From: an uncultured Lachnospiraceae bacterium
GTDB lineage: Bacteria > Bacillota > Clostridia > Lachnospirales > Lachnospiraceae
Length of the DNA: 37,766 bases
Reading direction: 5' to 3'
Assembly (NCBI GenBank): GCA_947565425.1
Contig: CANOFW010000029.1
Span: 1 to 37,766, forward strand
How positions within the stretch are numbered: the first letter of the stretch is position 1; each line of letters opens with the position of its first letter. Positions 23,283 to 31,973 of the stretch are shown piece by piece. Made by a program: the position numbers and the translations under genes. The notes beneath the pieces are model-generated. The model saw only the letters and a program-made list of their open reading frames with translations. It made no database searches and was not told where the DNA came from.

Positions 23283-25982
23283 TTATTCCAGCATCTCCTC
23301 CCATTTGCGCAACGTCTCTTCACACTGGTCTACGTCCACTTCCTCTACCGCTTCCTTGAGCTGTCTGAATAATTCAACCTGTTTGCCCCGATAGCGGAAA
23401 TGATTCATCTCATGAATCACCTCTTCCATATGGTCAATATCCAAGTCCTCCACCGCTGCCGTCATTTTGGCAAAATACTCTTTCAATGTGCTGTTTGAGA
23501 TATCCTCCTTGCCGGCCTCATCCTCTTCTTCCTCTGCACAAAACGGCTCTAACACTGGCAGATAATTAAGATATTGCTCTAACATTGCGTCTGTATCTTT
23601 ATGTATCGTTTCTACGTCTCTGGCATTCCCCGCTTTCTCCAAAGCTGCCGCCTTCTCAGACAAAGACACCGCGCCTATTTGTTTGGACGCGCTTTTTAAT
23701 GCATGAACTTCAATTGTATACCCCGTCCAGTCCTTCTGCTCCACCATAGCTCTGATCGTCTCCGCTTTCTTCTGAATCCCACGGTAATATACTTTCAGTG
23801 TCTTCCAGAATAAATCCTCACTGACCAGTAAGCCCAGAGCCAAGTCAATATCCAGATCTCCCACCACAATCGGCTCTGAACTTTGGCGCCTCTTATTTGC
23901 ATCATGTGTATCACAAATCAACGACACTTTCTTAATCTTCTCCACCGGCAGCCATTGCCTTACCTTATCTACCATAATGCGAATTTCAATCGGCTTGGCA
24001 ATAAAATCGTTCATTCCTTCCCGGCAGAACATCTCCTTCGTTCCCTCCACAGCATTTGCCGTAAAAGCAATAATCGGCACGTCATTATATTCCGAATGGA
24101 AACGCCGAATAATATGCGTCGTCTCCACACCATCTATCTCCGGCATCATATGATCCATAAAAATGATGTCGTAATGGAAACTGGCAATTTTATTGATAGC
24201 GGCAGGACCGCTGGTAACGGTATCAATCTGCATTTTCAAAGGCTCCAAAAGCCCTTCCGCCACCGTCAGGTTGACGGGATTATCATCGACAATCAACACA
24301 TGAGCATCCGGCGCAATGAAATCAAATTCCTTCTCCTCCTCGTCATTCTCAAAATGCAGGCGTTCCCCATTGAGGATTAAGGCAATATTTAACGCGAACA
24401 AGGGCTTTTTTACCACCAAAAGATTGGGGATGTTATATTCCACATGGTCGTAAAAACCAACCAGCAAAATAGCGGTAATCTGTGGATGGCTTCTGACATA
24501 GCCCTCCACCAGTTCCGTAAACATCGGATATTCTATAAACAAAAAATTTCTCTTATCATCGGGAAGCTGGTCAAATTCTTTTGCGGAAAGCAGTCTGATG
24601 CACTCTACGCCAAGCCGCTCGGCGTCGGAACACAAGCGCTCCCAAACGTATGGATTCGATATCAACCCCGCCAACAATACCGTGTCCGGCTCTTTAATCA
24701 CTATGCTCGGAGATTCATCGACAATATTCTGTGGTATGACAAAGGAAAATCTGCTTCCCTTCCCATATTCACTCTCCACCCAGATATTTCCATTCATCAG
24801 CGTCAATAAACTCTTACAGATGGCAAGTCCCAGCCCTGTGCCTTCGATATTGCGGTTTCTTTTACTGTCTACCTGCTGGAATGACTGGAACAATTTACCC
24901 AAATCTTCTTTTTTGACCCCGATCCCGGTGTCTTCAACGGAAATATCCAATACCACTTGATCAGAAGCCGTTTTGAAATAATCAATTTTTAAGATAATTC
25001 TTCCCTGCGAGGTAAACTTCACTGCATTGTTCGTAAGATTCAGCAGAATCTGCTTAATTCTCAGATTATCTCCCCACAGCTTATTCGGCAAATCCGGCAC
25101 AATGTCAACAATCAATTCCACATCTTTTTCTTTTAGCCTTGCCATCACAATGTTGGCGACATCATAGACCATGGACATCAACTCGTATTCCACTTCATTG
25201 ATATCCATCTTCCCGGACTCAATTTTAGAAAAATCTAAAATATCGTTAATAATCGTCAGCAAGGATTTACCGGCATCTTTAATCTGATTAATATAATTCT
25301 TTGCCGCCGGCGGCAATTCCTCCCTGAGCGCCATCTCCGCCATACCAATCACCGCGTTCATAGGCGTTCTGATTTCATGACTCATATTAGCAAGGAAATC
25401 CGACTTCATATGCGACGACCGCTCAAGTTCCTGATTGGCGCGATAGACAAGATACTTACTATAAGCCATTTCTGAGAGAACGTCGGCAATCATATAGAGG
25501 AATTTTGCGGCGCTGTCAATTGTTTTCTGCTCTATAATATTAACATGTTCCACCGCCTTTAGATATTCTTGCCCATCCACGCCAATCTCTTCCGCAATCG
25601 CCAGCACCTGCTCAGGATCTGGCGGTTCCGTCAGCACCTGGCCACCGATAAAACAGCCCACCATCTTATCTTCCGCCATAATCGGAGCGGCAAAATCCAT
25701 TAACCCGGCATGGCAGAAATAAACTACGGATTCACCCCGCTCCAACGCCAGGCTAGCGCCCTGACTGTCGCACTGTTTACAGCGTTCACAGCCAATTTTA
25801 GACCCTCTCGTGTATTGCATACAGAACTCTGAAAAATTACTGCCCTTCGTCACTGCCGTACCGTCCGTTTCCGTTGTCAGCGCAGCCATGCCTGTCATGT
25901 TGGCAAAACCGTCCTGTACCTTTTGCAAAATCTCTGTATCTATGAGATCCGTTAATTTCATTTCTCCATAATCTATCTTCAT
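23283..25982 (-). CDS. Hybrid sensor histidine kinase with PocR, receiver and HPt domains
   Basis: An approximately 899-residue cytoplasmic hybrid kinase. Residues 10-180 form a PocR-type ligand-binding domain with clustered cysteines (GCERCKQCDSQGASLA, VVYFCHAGLMDFAAPI). The HisKA domain has its phospho-His in FLANMSHEIRTPMNAVIG (about 202), and the ATPase domain shows QILLNLTNNAVKFTSQG, DTGIGV and EGTGLGLAICKSL. After a degenerate receiver-like linker, a true receiver (HVLIVDDNPVNL, IIFMDHMMPEIDG, FIAKPIE) and an HPt domain (IEVHALKSASKQIG) follow. No membrane span is seen. I start at ATG 25982, because AGGGGG is well spaced for it and too close to 25991. It follows the response regulator by 21 bp in one operon. 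Confidence 0.95.
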   Translation of the reverse strand: MKIDYGEMKLTDLIDTEILQKVQDGFANMTGMAALTTETDGTAVTKGSNFSEFCMQYTRGSKIGCERCKQCDSQGASLALERGESVVYFCHAGLMDFAAPIMAEDKMVGCFIGGQVLTEPPDPEQVLAIAEEIGVDGQEYLKAVEHVNIIEQKTIDSAAKFLYMIADVLSEMAYSKYLVYRANQELERSSHMKSDFLANMSHEIRTPMNAVIGMAEMALREELPPAAKNYINQIKDAGKSLLTIINDILDFSKIESGKMDINEVEYELMSMVYDVANIVMARLKEKDVELIVDIVPDLPNKLWGDNLRIKQILLNLTNNAVKFTSQGRIILKIDYFKTASDQVVLDISVEDTGIGVKKEDLGKLFQSFQQVDSKRNRNIEGTGLGLAICKSLLTLMNGNIWVESEYGKGSRFSFVIPQNIVDESPSIVIKEPDTVLLAGLISNPYVWERLCSDAERLGVECIRLLSAKEFDQLPDDKRNFLFIEYPMFTELVEGYVRSHPQITAILLVGFYDHVEYNIPNLLVVKKPLFALNIALILNGERLHFENDEEEKEFDFIAPDAHVLIVDDNPVNLTVAEGLLEPLKMQIDTVTSGPAAINKIASFHYDIIFMDHMMPEIDGVETTHIIRRFHSEYNDVPIIAFTANAVEGTKEMFCREGMNDFIAKPIEIRIMVDKVRQWLPVEKIKKVSLICDTHDANKRRQSSEPIVVGDLDIDLALGLLVSEDLFWKTLKVYYRGIQKKAETIRAMVEQKDWTGYTIEVHALKSASKQIGAVSLSEKAAALEKAGNARDVETIHKDTDAMLEQYLNYLPVLEPFCAEEEEDEAGKEDISNSTLKEYFAKMTAAVEDLDIDHMEEVIHEMNHFRYRGKQVELFRQLKEAVEEVDVDQCEETLRKWEEMLE

Positions 25983-26003
25983 AAGCCGCATCCCCCTTCT
26001 GTC

Positions 26004-26849
26004 TTATCCGATAAACTTGGCAATCTCCTCCAGCAATTTGTCATGGTCGACTGGCTTCAGCAAATAGCCCTGCGGCTTTAAGCAGAGAGCCTCCTTAATC
26101 TTCTTACGCTCCGTCACCCCGGTCAGAAAAATGACCGGAATATCCTTTGTTTCCTCTTTGGCACGCAGTTTCTCCAAAATAGTAGTGCCATTTTCCTGCG
26201 GCATGATATAATCAAGCAAAATCAAATCTGTCGATCTTCTCTCTAAGAATTTCAAAGCAACTTTGCCGCTCACAGCAGTGGCAACGTCATATTTCTCATG
26301 CAAATGCTCCTTGATCACTTTCAGCATCATCACATTATCGTCCACCACAAGCACATGTTTTTTCGGTATTATGGGTTCGATATCGTCTGCATTCTGCACC
26401 GTCGCATCACCCTCAAAAACAGCAGACGAATCCGGCTCACCCACCGGCAAATCGTCCTCATTTACCTTCCCCTTTGCACGCCGTTCTTCCATAAACTTGA
26501 GAATTCTCTCTTGAATAACTGTTGCAGAAAGCGGCCTATGTAAAACTAAACTCGCGACGCCTACCGCAATCCGCTCAAACTCATCACAGTCATCTTTGGT
26601 GCCAAGAATCACACATGGAATACCCGAACGTATCAGCCTGGAATTGATACTTAACATCTGTACAATGTTATCCCGCGATTCATTGTACAAACAATACACA
26701 AATACATGCGGTACAAAATAATCTATATGGCCCACAATGTCTTCATAACGCGTTGAGGTACTGAGAACGACAAAACTGTCTGTAATATGCTCAAAAAATG
26801 CAGTAATTGCAGACTCATTCTTCCCTGTCACCAGAACCTTATATCTCAT
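26004..26849 (-). CDS. Response regulator with a degenerate and a true receiver
   Basis: A 281-residue protein without a DNA-binding domain. Residues 1-115 look like a receiver fold that lacks the acidic pocket and the phospho-acceptor (VLVTGKNES, HVFVYCLYNE). After an acidic linker (about 120-155) a complete receiver follows: HVLVVDDNVMMLKV, DLILLDYIMPQENG with the acceptor Asp, VIFLTGV and YLLKPVDHD. I start at ATG 26849, exactly placed after AGGAGG with 6 spacer bases. It is the first gene of the operon with the PocR hybrid kinase, which probably phosphorylates it or is regulated through it. The output is unknown; protein-protein control is likely as there is no effector domain. Confidence 0.9.
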   Translation of the reverse strand: MRYKVLVTGKNESAITAFFEHITDSFVVLSTSTRYEDIVGHIDYFVPHVFVYCLYNESRDNIVQMLSINSRLIRSGIPCVILGTKDDCDEFERIAVGVASLVLHRPLSATVIQERILKFMEERRAKGKVNEDDLPVGEPDSSAVFEGDATVQNADDIEPIIPKKHVLVVDDNVMMLKVIKEHLHEKYDVATAVSGKVALKFLERRSTDLILLDYIMPQENGTTILEKLRAKEETKDIPVIFLTGVTERKKIKEALCLKPQGYLLKPVDHDKLLEEIAKFIG

Positions 26850-26911
26850 AACAAACCTCCTTGCTGTCATTCATTTTTGTTAAACATGTAAAAACGAGAA
26901 ATTTCAAAATA

Positions 26912-26940
26912 ATTATAGCATTGATTTTTGCCGAAAGCAA
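26912..26940 (-). promoter_or_regulatory. Promoter of the response regulator / kinase operon
   Basis: On the minus strand, TTGCTT (26940-26935) and TATAAT (26917-26912) with a 17-base spacer, about 60 bp before the response-regulator start. It overlaps the promoter of the divergent gene. Confidence 0.65.
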
Positions 26941-26949
26941 TGATATAAT
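26921..26949 (+). promoter_or_regulatory. Promoter of the small membrane protein gene
   Basis: TTGATT (26921-26926) and a perfect TATAAT (26944-26949) with a 17-base spacer, about 38 bp before the TTG start at 26987. It overlaps the oppositely oriented promoter almost completely. Confidence 0.7.
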
Positions 26950-26986
26950 GCTGAGTGGATTCTAATGAATAGGAGGGTTCTTTACA

Positions 26987-27448
26987 TTGAAAACTTGGCA
27001 AATCGTTTTAATTGTCATTCTGGTTATTCTTGTGGCAGCGATTGTTGCACTTTACATACTCGGCAAGAAAGCGCAGAAGAAGAGAGAAGAACAGGCAGCT
27101 CAAATCGCCGCTGCCGCACAGACCATATCCATGCTTGTTATTGACAAGAAGCACATGAAGCTAAAGGACTCCGGGCTTCCCGCAGCCATCTTAGAACAGA
27201 CGCCTAAGCTGATGCGCCGTTCAAAAATGCCCATTGTCAAGGCAAAGGTCGGTCCAAGAATTATGACTTTCATTTGTGAGGATTCCATTTTTGATATGAT
27301 CCCCACTAAAAAGGAAGTAAAAGCCGTTGTCAGCGGTCTCTACATTACCAAAGTAAAAGGGCTCCGCGGTGGTGTAGAACAGGCGCCCAAGAAGTCCAAG
27401 TTCTGGCAGAAATTTGACCAGATCAAACAACAACGAGGAATGAAATAA
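26987..27448 (+). CDS. Membrane-anchored protein of unknown function
   Basis: A 153-residue protein with one N-terminal membrane segment (IVLIVILVILVAAIVALYIL, residues 6-25) followed by a basic stop-transfer stretch and a cytoplasmic domain (MLVIDKKHMKLKDSGLPAAI, KVGPRIMTFICEDSIFDMIP, GLYITKVKGLRGG). This type of small conserved protein is common in Lachnospiraceae; I know no function. The TTG start is supported by AGGAGG 10 bases upstream. It has its own promoter and terminator, so it is a single-gene transcript, divergent from the regulator-kinase operon. Confidence 0.8.
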   Translation: MKTWQIVLIVILVILVAAIVALYILGKKAQKKREEQAAQIAAAAQTISMLVIDKKHMKLKDSGLPAAILEQTPKLMRRSKMPIVKAKVGPRIMTFICEDSIFDMIPTKKEVKAVVSGLYITKVKGLRGGVEQAPKKSKFWQKFDQIKQQRGMK

Positions 27449-27454
27449 TCACGG

Positions 27455-27492
27455 CCACATCCTGCGAATTTTCGCTGCGGATGTGGTTTTTT
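27455..27492 (+). terminator. Rho-independent terminator
   Basis: CCACATCC and GGATGTGG form the core stem (extended by further pairs) followed by TTTTTT. It lies 7 bp after the membrane protein stop. Confidence 0.9.
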
Positions 27493-27577
27493 GTCTTCTA
27501 AAAAAGACCTTGTCACGCGAAAGCGTGAGCGGAATTGGACTTGCCCACTTTGTTTCATTCTCAAAAAACTCTTGTTC

Positions 27578-28360
27578 CTATAAACTCCCCTCTTCCTTAG
27601 ACGCGCACTTTGCAAATCTCTTTGCCCGGTACTCTTTCGGCGAAACCCCCACCTGCCTTGTAAAATCTCTGGAAAAATGTTGTGGATTTTCCCGATAGCC
27701 AACCTTAGACGCCACCTGTTTTATCTTCATAGAAGAATTTTCCAAATATTCCTTCGCGCACTCCATACGATACCAAAGCAAATACGATGAAAATGATTTG
27801 CCGGTATGCTCCCGAAACAATTTGCCAAAACTGCTGTAACTGACCGCCATTTTGCGCGCCAGCTCCGAAGCGCTCAACTTCTCTCCCACATGCTGCTGAA
27901 TATACTCCACCACATCATCCATCGCAAACACGCACTTCTTATCCGCGACATCTGCACACTGCCTCCTGCCGCAAGCCTCTTTTTCGGCAAGCACTTTCTT
28001 TGCCAATTTGCACACGCAGTTTTCAAATTCAGAAAATGCCAGCGGCTTTAAAATATAATCCCAGGCGCCCATCGTAAAAGCATTCCTCACATACTCAAAA
28101 TTATCATAAGCGCTGAGTACCAAAAGCGCGCAAGCGGGATTATGCTTATGGATTTCTGATACCAGAATCAACCCGGACCCACCCGGCATATTGATATCTG
28201 TAATCACAATCTGAGGCTCCTCGCGGTAATAAATATCCTGTGCCGCCGTCACCGATTGCGCCGCAAACACCTCATACTCCCAGGGATGCGCCATCCGTGC
28301 AAAATCTGCCTTTATACTCTCGCAGATAATCTGCTCGTCATCAACAATCAATACTTTCAT
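27578..28360 (-). CDS. YesN-type response regulator (receiver plus AraC DNA-binding domain)
   Basis: A 260-residue regulator. The receiver domain (1-120) has VLIVDDEQIICESIK, the acceptor Asp in IVITDINMPGGSG (about residue 54), LLVLSAYDNFEYVRNAF and DYILKPLAF. The C-terminal AraC domain (150-250) has LSASELARKMAVSYSSFGKL and IKQVASKVGYRENPQHFSRD, then TRQVGVSPKEYRAKRF. Proteins of this type are phosphorylated by YesM-family kinases and activate carbohydrate-uptake genes. The cognate kinase is the divergent gene at 28477. Likely targets are the solute-binding protein and galactanase genes to the right, an inference from position. Confidence 0.95.
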   Translation of the reverse strand: MKVLIVDDEQIICESIKADFARMAHPWEYEVFAAQSVTAAQDIYYREEPQIVITDINMPGGSGLILVSEIHKHNPACALLVLSAYDNFEYVRNAFTMGAWDYILKPLAFSEFENCVCKLAKKVLAEKEACGRRQCADVADKKCVFAMDDVVEYIQQHVGEKLSASELARKMAVSYSSFGKLFREHTGKSFSSYLLWYRMECAKEYLENSSMKIKQVASKVGYRENPQHFSRDFTRQVGVSPKEYRAKRFAKCASKEEGSL

Positions 28361-28476
28361 CTTTCCTATCCTTTTTCTTTTTGATATACTTTACAAAGAA
28401 GCAATGTGCCGTGCCAAAGCAAACGTTTGACACTACACATTTCATCCGAACTACAGGCGCAAAGGAGACGCAGCTT

Positions 28477-30207
28477 ATGAAAACACATTCTTTCTGGGAT
28501 TCCATTTATACGAAATTCTTACTACAACTCCTCTTTTTGGCATTCATCCCCATCGTGCTTGTTATCAGTATCTTTTTTTATATGAACCAACAGAACAATG
28601 CCGGTTCAAAATATGAGCTGAACGACCGTGTAACCGACTCTATCATTGCCAATATCAACAACAACCGGGACTTTACTACCAGAACTACCCAATCACTGCT
28701 TTCCAGCAGCGAACTGATTTCCTTTTTAAACAACAGTTATTCCATGGAAAGAGATTACGATCGTTATATCTCCTCCATTCAAAGTTACCTTCAGGCAACC
28801 ATCAACGCCGACCCCCGCTCCGATATTTACATTTATATGGATAATCCCACCATTCCCATGAGCATGGACGTATTTTATCACTTATCTGATATCGCCAAAG
28901 AAGCGCCCATCGCTGAATTTTTAGAGAGCAGTAATGTCGAACAATGGTTGTGCGAGTCCGACTTTTCTGGCATCTATAACCCTTATTTATTTTCAACAGA
29001 AAAATGCTTCGTCTATCTGCGCAAGGCCTACGATTTCCGCAAAAATTTTCTCGGCATCATTGTCTTTTCCATCCCTGAGAAATACTTTCTCTCCTTTGAA
29101 AACGAGAGCAGTGAAACCGTCATTTCTTCGGGAACTAACCGCATAATCAACCTCAGCGGCGATGATTTAACAAAAGACGCCCTTATCCAAATTGAAGCTT
29201 TGGACATGCCGCAGTCACAGATGAACGGTTACCTTGTGACCCTAAACCGTCCGCAAAATTTTCCGGTCTCCGTCATCACCGTGACAAAAAATTCCAACAT
29301 GGGGCAGCTTGTAGGCATTTTCCTGCTCATCTTGGGATTCTTTGCCATCCTCTCCATATTTCTTTGTCTGCGCAGCTTACGACAGCTTGATTTCCAGATG
29401 AACCAATGCCTCACGGCCATGGACGCGTCCATCAGCAACAATTATAAGACGCAGGTTCCCGTCAGTGGGAACAATGAAATCTCTCATATCTGCCGCCGTA
29501 TCAATCTGCTGCTCACACAGGCATCAGAGCTATCCAGGCAAAATATCCTCAAAGAAACTTCTAACAAGGAGAGCCGTCTGATTGCTTTACAACATCAGAT
29601 AAATCCTCATTTTATCTATAATACCATGGAAGTTTTTTCTTCAAAAATGAAATTATATGGGCACTATGAAGAATCTGACTGTCTGGTCGCTTTTGCCAAT
29701 ATTTTTCGCTATAATATTTCCACCAACGACGCCCTGGTGCAAATCCGCGTGGAATTAGAACAGCTTCACAACTATCTGCGCATCCAACAACTGCGCTACC
29801 CGCAGCTCACCTTTCACAGTGATATACCCCAAGAACTAATGACTGCGCTGCTGCCCAAATTTACACTCCAGCCTCTCATGGAAAATGCTATTTCTCATGG
29901 CATTAAAGACGGCTGCCATCCGCTGTCCGTCACTGTTACAATCACGAAAACAGGCGAACGCCTGCTATTTTGCATGAGGGATGACGGCGTCGGCATCTCC
30001 CCAGAGAAATTATCAGAATTAAACCGTACGCTTAACACTATAGAACCATCGCCAGAAATCAGTTGCGATGGACATTCTGTAGGGCTTAGAAATGTCAATG
30101 CACGATTAGCGTTATATTTTGGCAAAGACAGCCACCTGTCCCTGTCGGGCGCTCCCGGAACGGGCACTTGCGTGCGCTTTGAAATCCCGTACCGCCTGCA
30201 AAAATAA
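28477..30207 (+). CDS. YesM-type sensor histidine kinase
   Basis: A 576-residue membrane kinase. A first membrane span (FLLQLLFLAFIPIVLVISIF) is followed by an extracellular sensor domain (about 35-270) and a second span (LVGIFLLILGFFAILSIFLC). HAMP and the His_kinase domain follow, with the phospho-His in LIALQHQINPHFIYNTMEV. The ATPase domain has LQPLMENAISHGIKDG, MRDDGVGISPEKL and HSVGLRNVNARLALYFG. The frame is open from 28381, but AAAGGAG ahead of ATG 28477, directly before MKTHSFWDSIYTKF, marks the likely start. Divergent from its presumed partner yesN; such pairs are more often co-transcribed. The ligand is probably an oligosaccharide or its binding protein. Confidence 0.95.
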   Translation: MKTHSFWDSIYTKFLLQLLFLAFIPIVLVISIFFYMNQQNNAGSKYELNDRVTDSIIANINNNRDFTTRTTQSLLSSSELISFLNNSYSMERDYDRYISSIQSYLQATINADPRSDIYIYMDNPTIPMSMDVFYHLSDIAKEAPIAEFLESSNVEQWLCESDFSGIYNPYLFSTEKCFVYLRKAYDFRKNFLGIIVFSIPEKYFLSFENESSETVISSGTNRIINLSGDDLTKDALIQIEALDMPQSQMNGYLVTLNRPQNFPVSVITVTKNSNMGQLVGIFLLILGFFAILSIFLCLRSLRQLDFQMNQCLTAMDASISNNYKTQVPVSGNNEISHICRRINLLLTQASELSRQNILKETSNKESRLIALQHQINPHFIYNTMEVFSSKMKLYGHYEESDCLVAFANIFRYNISTNDALVQIRVELEQLHNYLRIQQLRYPQLTFHSDIPQELMTALLPKFTLQPLMENAISHGIKDGCHPLSVTVTITKTGERLLFCMRDDGVGISPEKLSELNRTLNTIEPSPEISCDGHSVGLRNVNARLALYFGKDSHLSLSGAPGTGTCVRFEIPYRLQK

Positions 30208-30269
30208 CAAATGCTGTTTAGACATAAATCTTCTTGCCAGCTTGCTGAAATTCTGCTGCAACGCAAGAT

Positions 30270-31811
30270 TCATTCGCCCATCTTCTGTTTTGCCGCCTGA
30301 TACTGCCGGATCTCGTATGCTTCAAGCTCCTTTAAGCCCATCTTTTCCATCTGCTGTATAGTCTCCTGGTATTTCTGTGTACACTGTTCCAGAGAATCAC
30401 TGGTGAGAATATCAATCTCTGCATTCTCGTAATAATTATCTATCTTCTCTTTCAACAACTGCATCTCATTATTGCTGCTGACAGACACAGCGGCATCCAC
30501 CGCCTTACTGTCATATATCTTACAGCCTTTATACTGTTTGCGAAAATCCTCCCGCTCGGACGGCGGCTGATACTTCTGCACAATTGTCCAGTCTACAAAA
30601 AATTCCAGATTCAAATAATATTTCTCTGCCGCCTGTTCATAATCTTCCTCAAATTCCTTCCTGACAGAATCTCGCAGCACATAGCTATCGCCCACAATAT
30701 CATACGTTTCCGTACCGATGGACGGCGCCGCGTCTAAGGTTGCCTCCTCCTTCGTCATATAAGAGAGAAACTTTGCAATCTCCTTTTGATGCTGCGTCCC
30801 CGCATAAACCATCGTAACTGTCCAACCGCCAGAAGAGACTGATTTCAAATTCGGCATATTGCCCGCATCGCCCCGTACCTGCCCAACATACACCATCTGC
30901 GCATTCTTATCGTAGCTATACAAAATATCCTTTGCATCTTGTACATTAGAATATCCGGTGCAAAAGAAAGTTCTCCCCGATTGTACCTGTTTTCTTCTCT
31001 GACTAAGACTCTCAGTAAACTCCTCTGGAAGCATCAGCCCTTCCCGGTAGAGTTGGTTGCCGAACTGCAACGCTTCTATCCACTCGGGCTGGCGGTATTT
31101 CGACAGGTAATTTCCCTCCTCGTCTTCCACTTTCATGCCAAACTGCTCCGCCATGTTCCTTGTCCACCAACCGGCATAGGGAATGACTGTCTGTTCTTTA
31201 TACGTCAATGTTTTCGCCGCTCGCAAAGCGGTTAGCAGCCCCTCTTTGGTCCGCAAATCTTCCATCGGCACCCCGGTTTGTGCCAAAAGATCGCTGCGCA
31301 CATAATTATTGTTATGTGTTCCCAGATAGCCTCCATACTGCGGGTTTACACGCTCCGGCCCATAATAATAGCTCGCGATGGCATACCAGTTTCCATCTTC
31401 ATTGCGATACCACTCTTTCATGGATTCTGGGATATTGACATCCGGCGCATATTGCTCAAACAACGGCTCTAGGGGCACTGCCAAACCGGAATTTTCTATC
31501 AGCAGCCGTTCCGCCGTTCCCGCCTCCACGGTAATCAAATCGGGAAGGGAATCGGTAGCAATCAATGCATCTAAATCCGTCAAATCCCCGGATTTTATTT
31601 CCAGATTTACACCTGTATTTCTGAGGATTTTACCATCCGCTACATTTTCCTGAGGATTCCATACTTTCGTATATCCCTCCTCCGCCACAAACCAGGTAAG
31701 TGTGACCGGCTCCTCACGCCGAACCTGTTCCTCTTTCGTCGACACTCCCGCTAAGACGCACAATACGCCTGCGAGCAACACGATCAGAAACGCCCGGATA
31801 ACTTTTTTCAT
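30270..31811 (-). CDS. Extracellular solute-binding protein of a sugar ABC transporter
   Basis: A 513-residue exported protein of the LplA/extracellular solute-binding family 1 type: TLTWFVAEEGYTKVWNPQEN after the signal region, DLPDLITVEAGT-like and EWYRNEDGNWYAIASYYYGP, VTMVYAGTQHQKEIAKFLSY. The N-terminus (VIRAFLIVLLAGVLCVLAGV) looks like a lipoprotein signal, but the lipobox has Val where LAGC is expected (GTG instead of TGC/TGT), so lipid anchoring is doubtful unless another Cys serves. I start at ATG 31811 (AAGGGG upstream) rather than the GTG at 31814. No permease or ATPase genes are adjacent. Galacto-oligosaccharides are a plausible ligand because the GH53 galactanase gene is next to it. 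Confidence 0.9.
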   Translation of the reverse strand: MKKVIRAFLIVLLAGVLCVLAGVSTKEEQVRREEPVTLTWFVAEEGYTKVWNPQENVADGKILRNTGVNLEIKSGDLTDLDALIATDSLPDLITVEAGTAERLLIENSGLAVPLEPLFEQYAPDVNIPESMKEWYRNEDGNWYAIASYYYGPERVNPQYGGYLGTHNNNYVRSDLLAQTGVPMEDLRTKEGLLTALRAAKTLTYKEQTVIPYAGWWTRNMAEQFGMKVEDEEGNYLSKYRQPEWIEALQFGNQLYREGLMLPEEFTESLSQRRKQVQSGRTFFCTGYSNVQDAKDILYSYDKNAQMVYVGQVRGDAGNMPNLKSVSSGGWTVTMVYAGTQHQKEIAKFLSYMTKEEATLDAAPSIGTETYDIVGDSYVLRDSVRKEFEEDYEQAAEKYYLNLEFFVDWTIVQKYQPPSEREDFRKQYKGCKIYDSKAVDAAVSVSSNNEMQLLKEKIDNYYENAEIDILTSDSLEQCTQKYQETIQQMEKMGLKELEAYEIRQYQAAKQKMGE

Positions 31812-31850
31812 CACCGTCCCCTTTCTGTATCTGTTTTTTATGAGCGGAAA

Positions 31851-31872
31851 AGAGGTTTCCTGCGAAACCTCT
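31851..31872 (-). terminator. Hairpin between the galactanase and solute-binding protein genes
   Basis: AGAGGTTTC-CTGC-GAAACCTCT, a perfect 9-bp stem followed on the minus strand by TTTT. It would end or attenuate the galactanase transcript about 40 bp before the solute-binding protein start. Confidence 0.7.
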
Positions 31873-31879
31873 CCTCCCT

Positions 31880-31973
31880 TTTATCGGCAAGTCTTTGCTC
31901 TTATTTCTTTATCGACAAATCTTTGCCCTTTCTCTTATTTCTTTATCGGCAAATCTTAGCCTTTGCTTTTATT
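31880..31973. repeat. Three tandem copies of a 28-34 bp unit
   Basis: Units of the form TTTATCGGCAAATCTTTGC followed by a T/C-rich ATTTC start at about 31880, 31908 and 31942, with small differences (GTC for ATC, GAC for GGC, TTAGC for TTTGC). The third unit runs into the stop codon of the galactanase gene, so the array lies in its 3' untranslated region. Confidence 0.8.
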
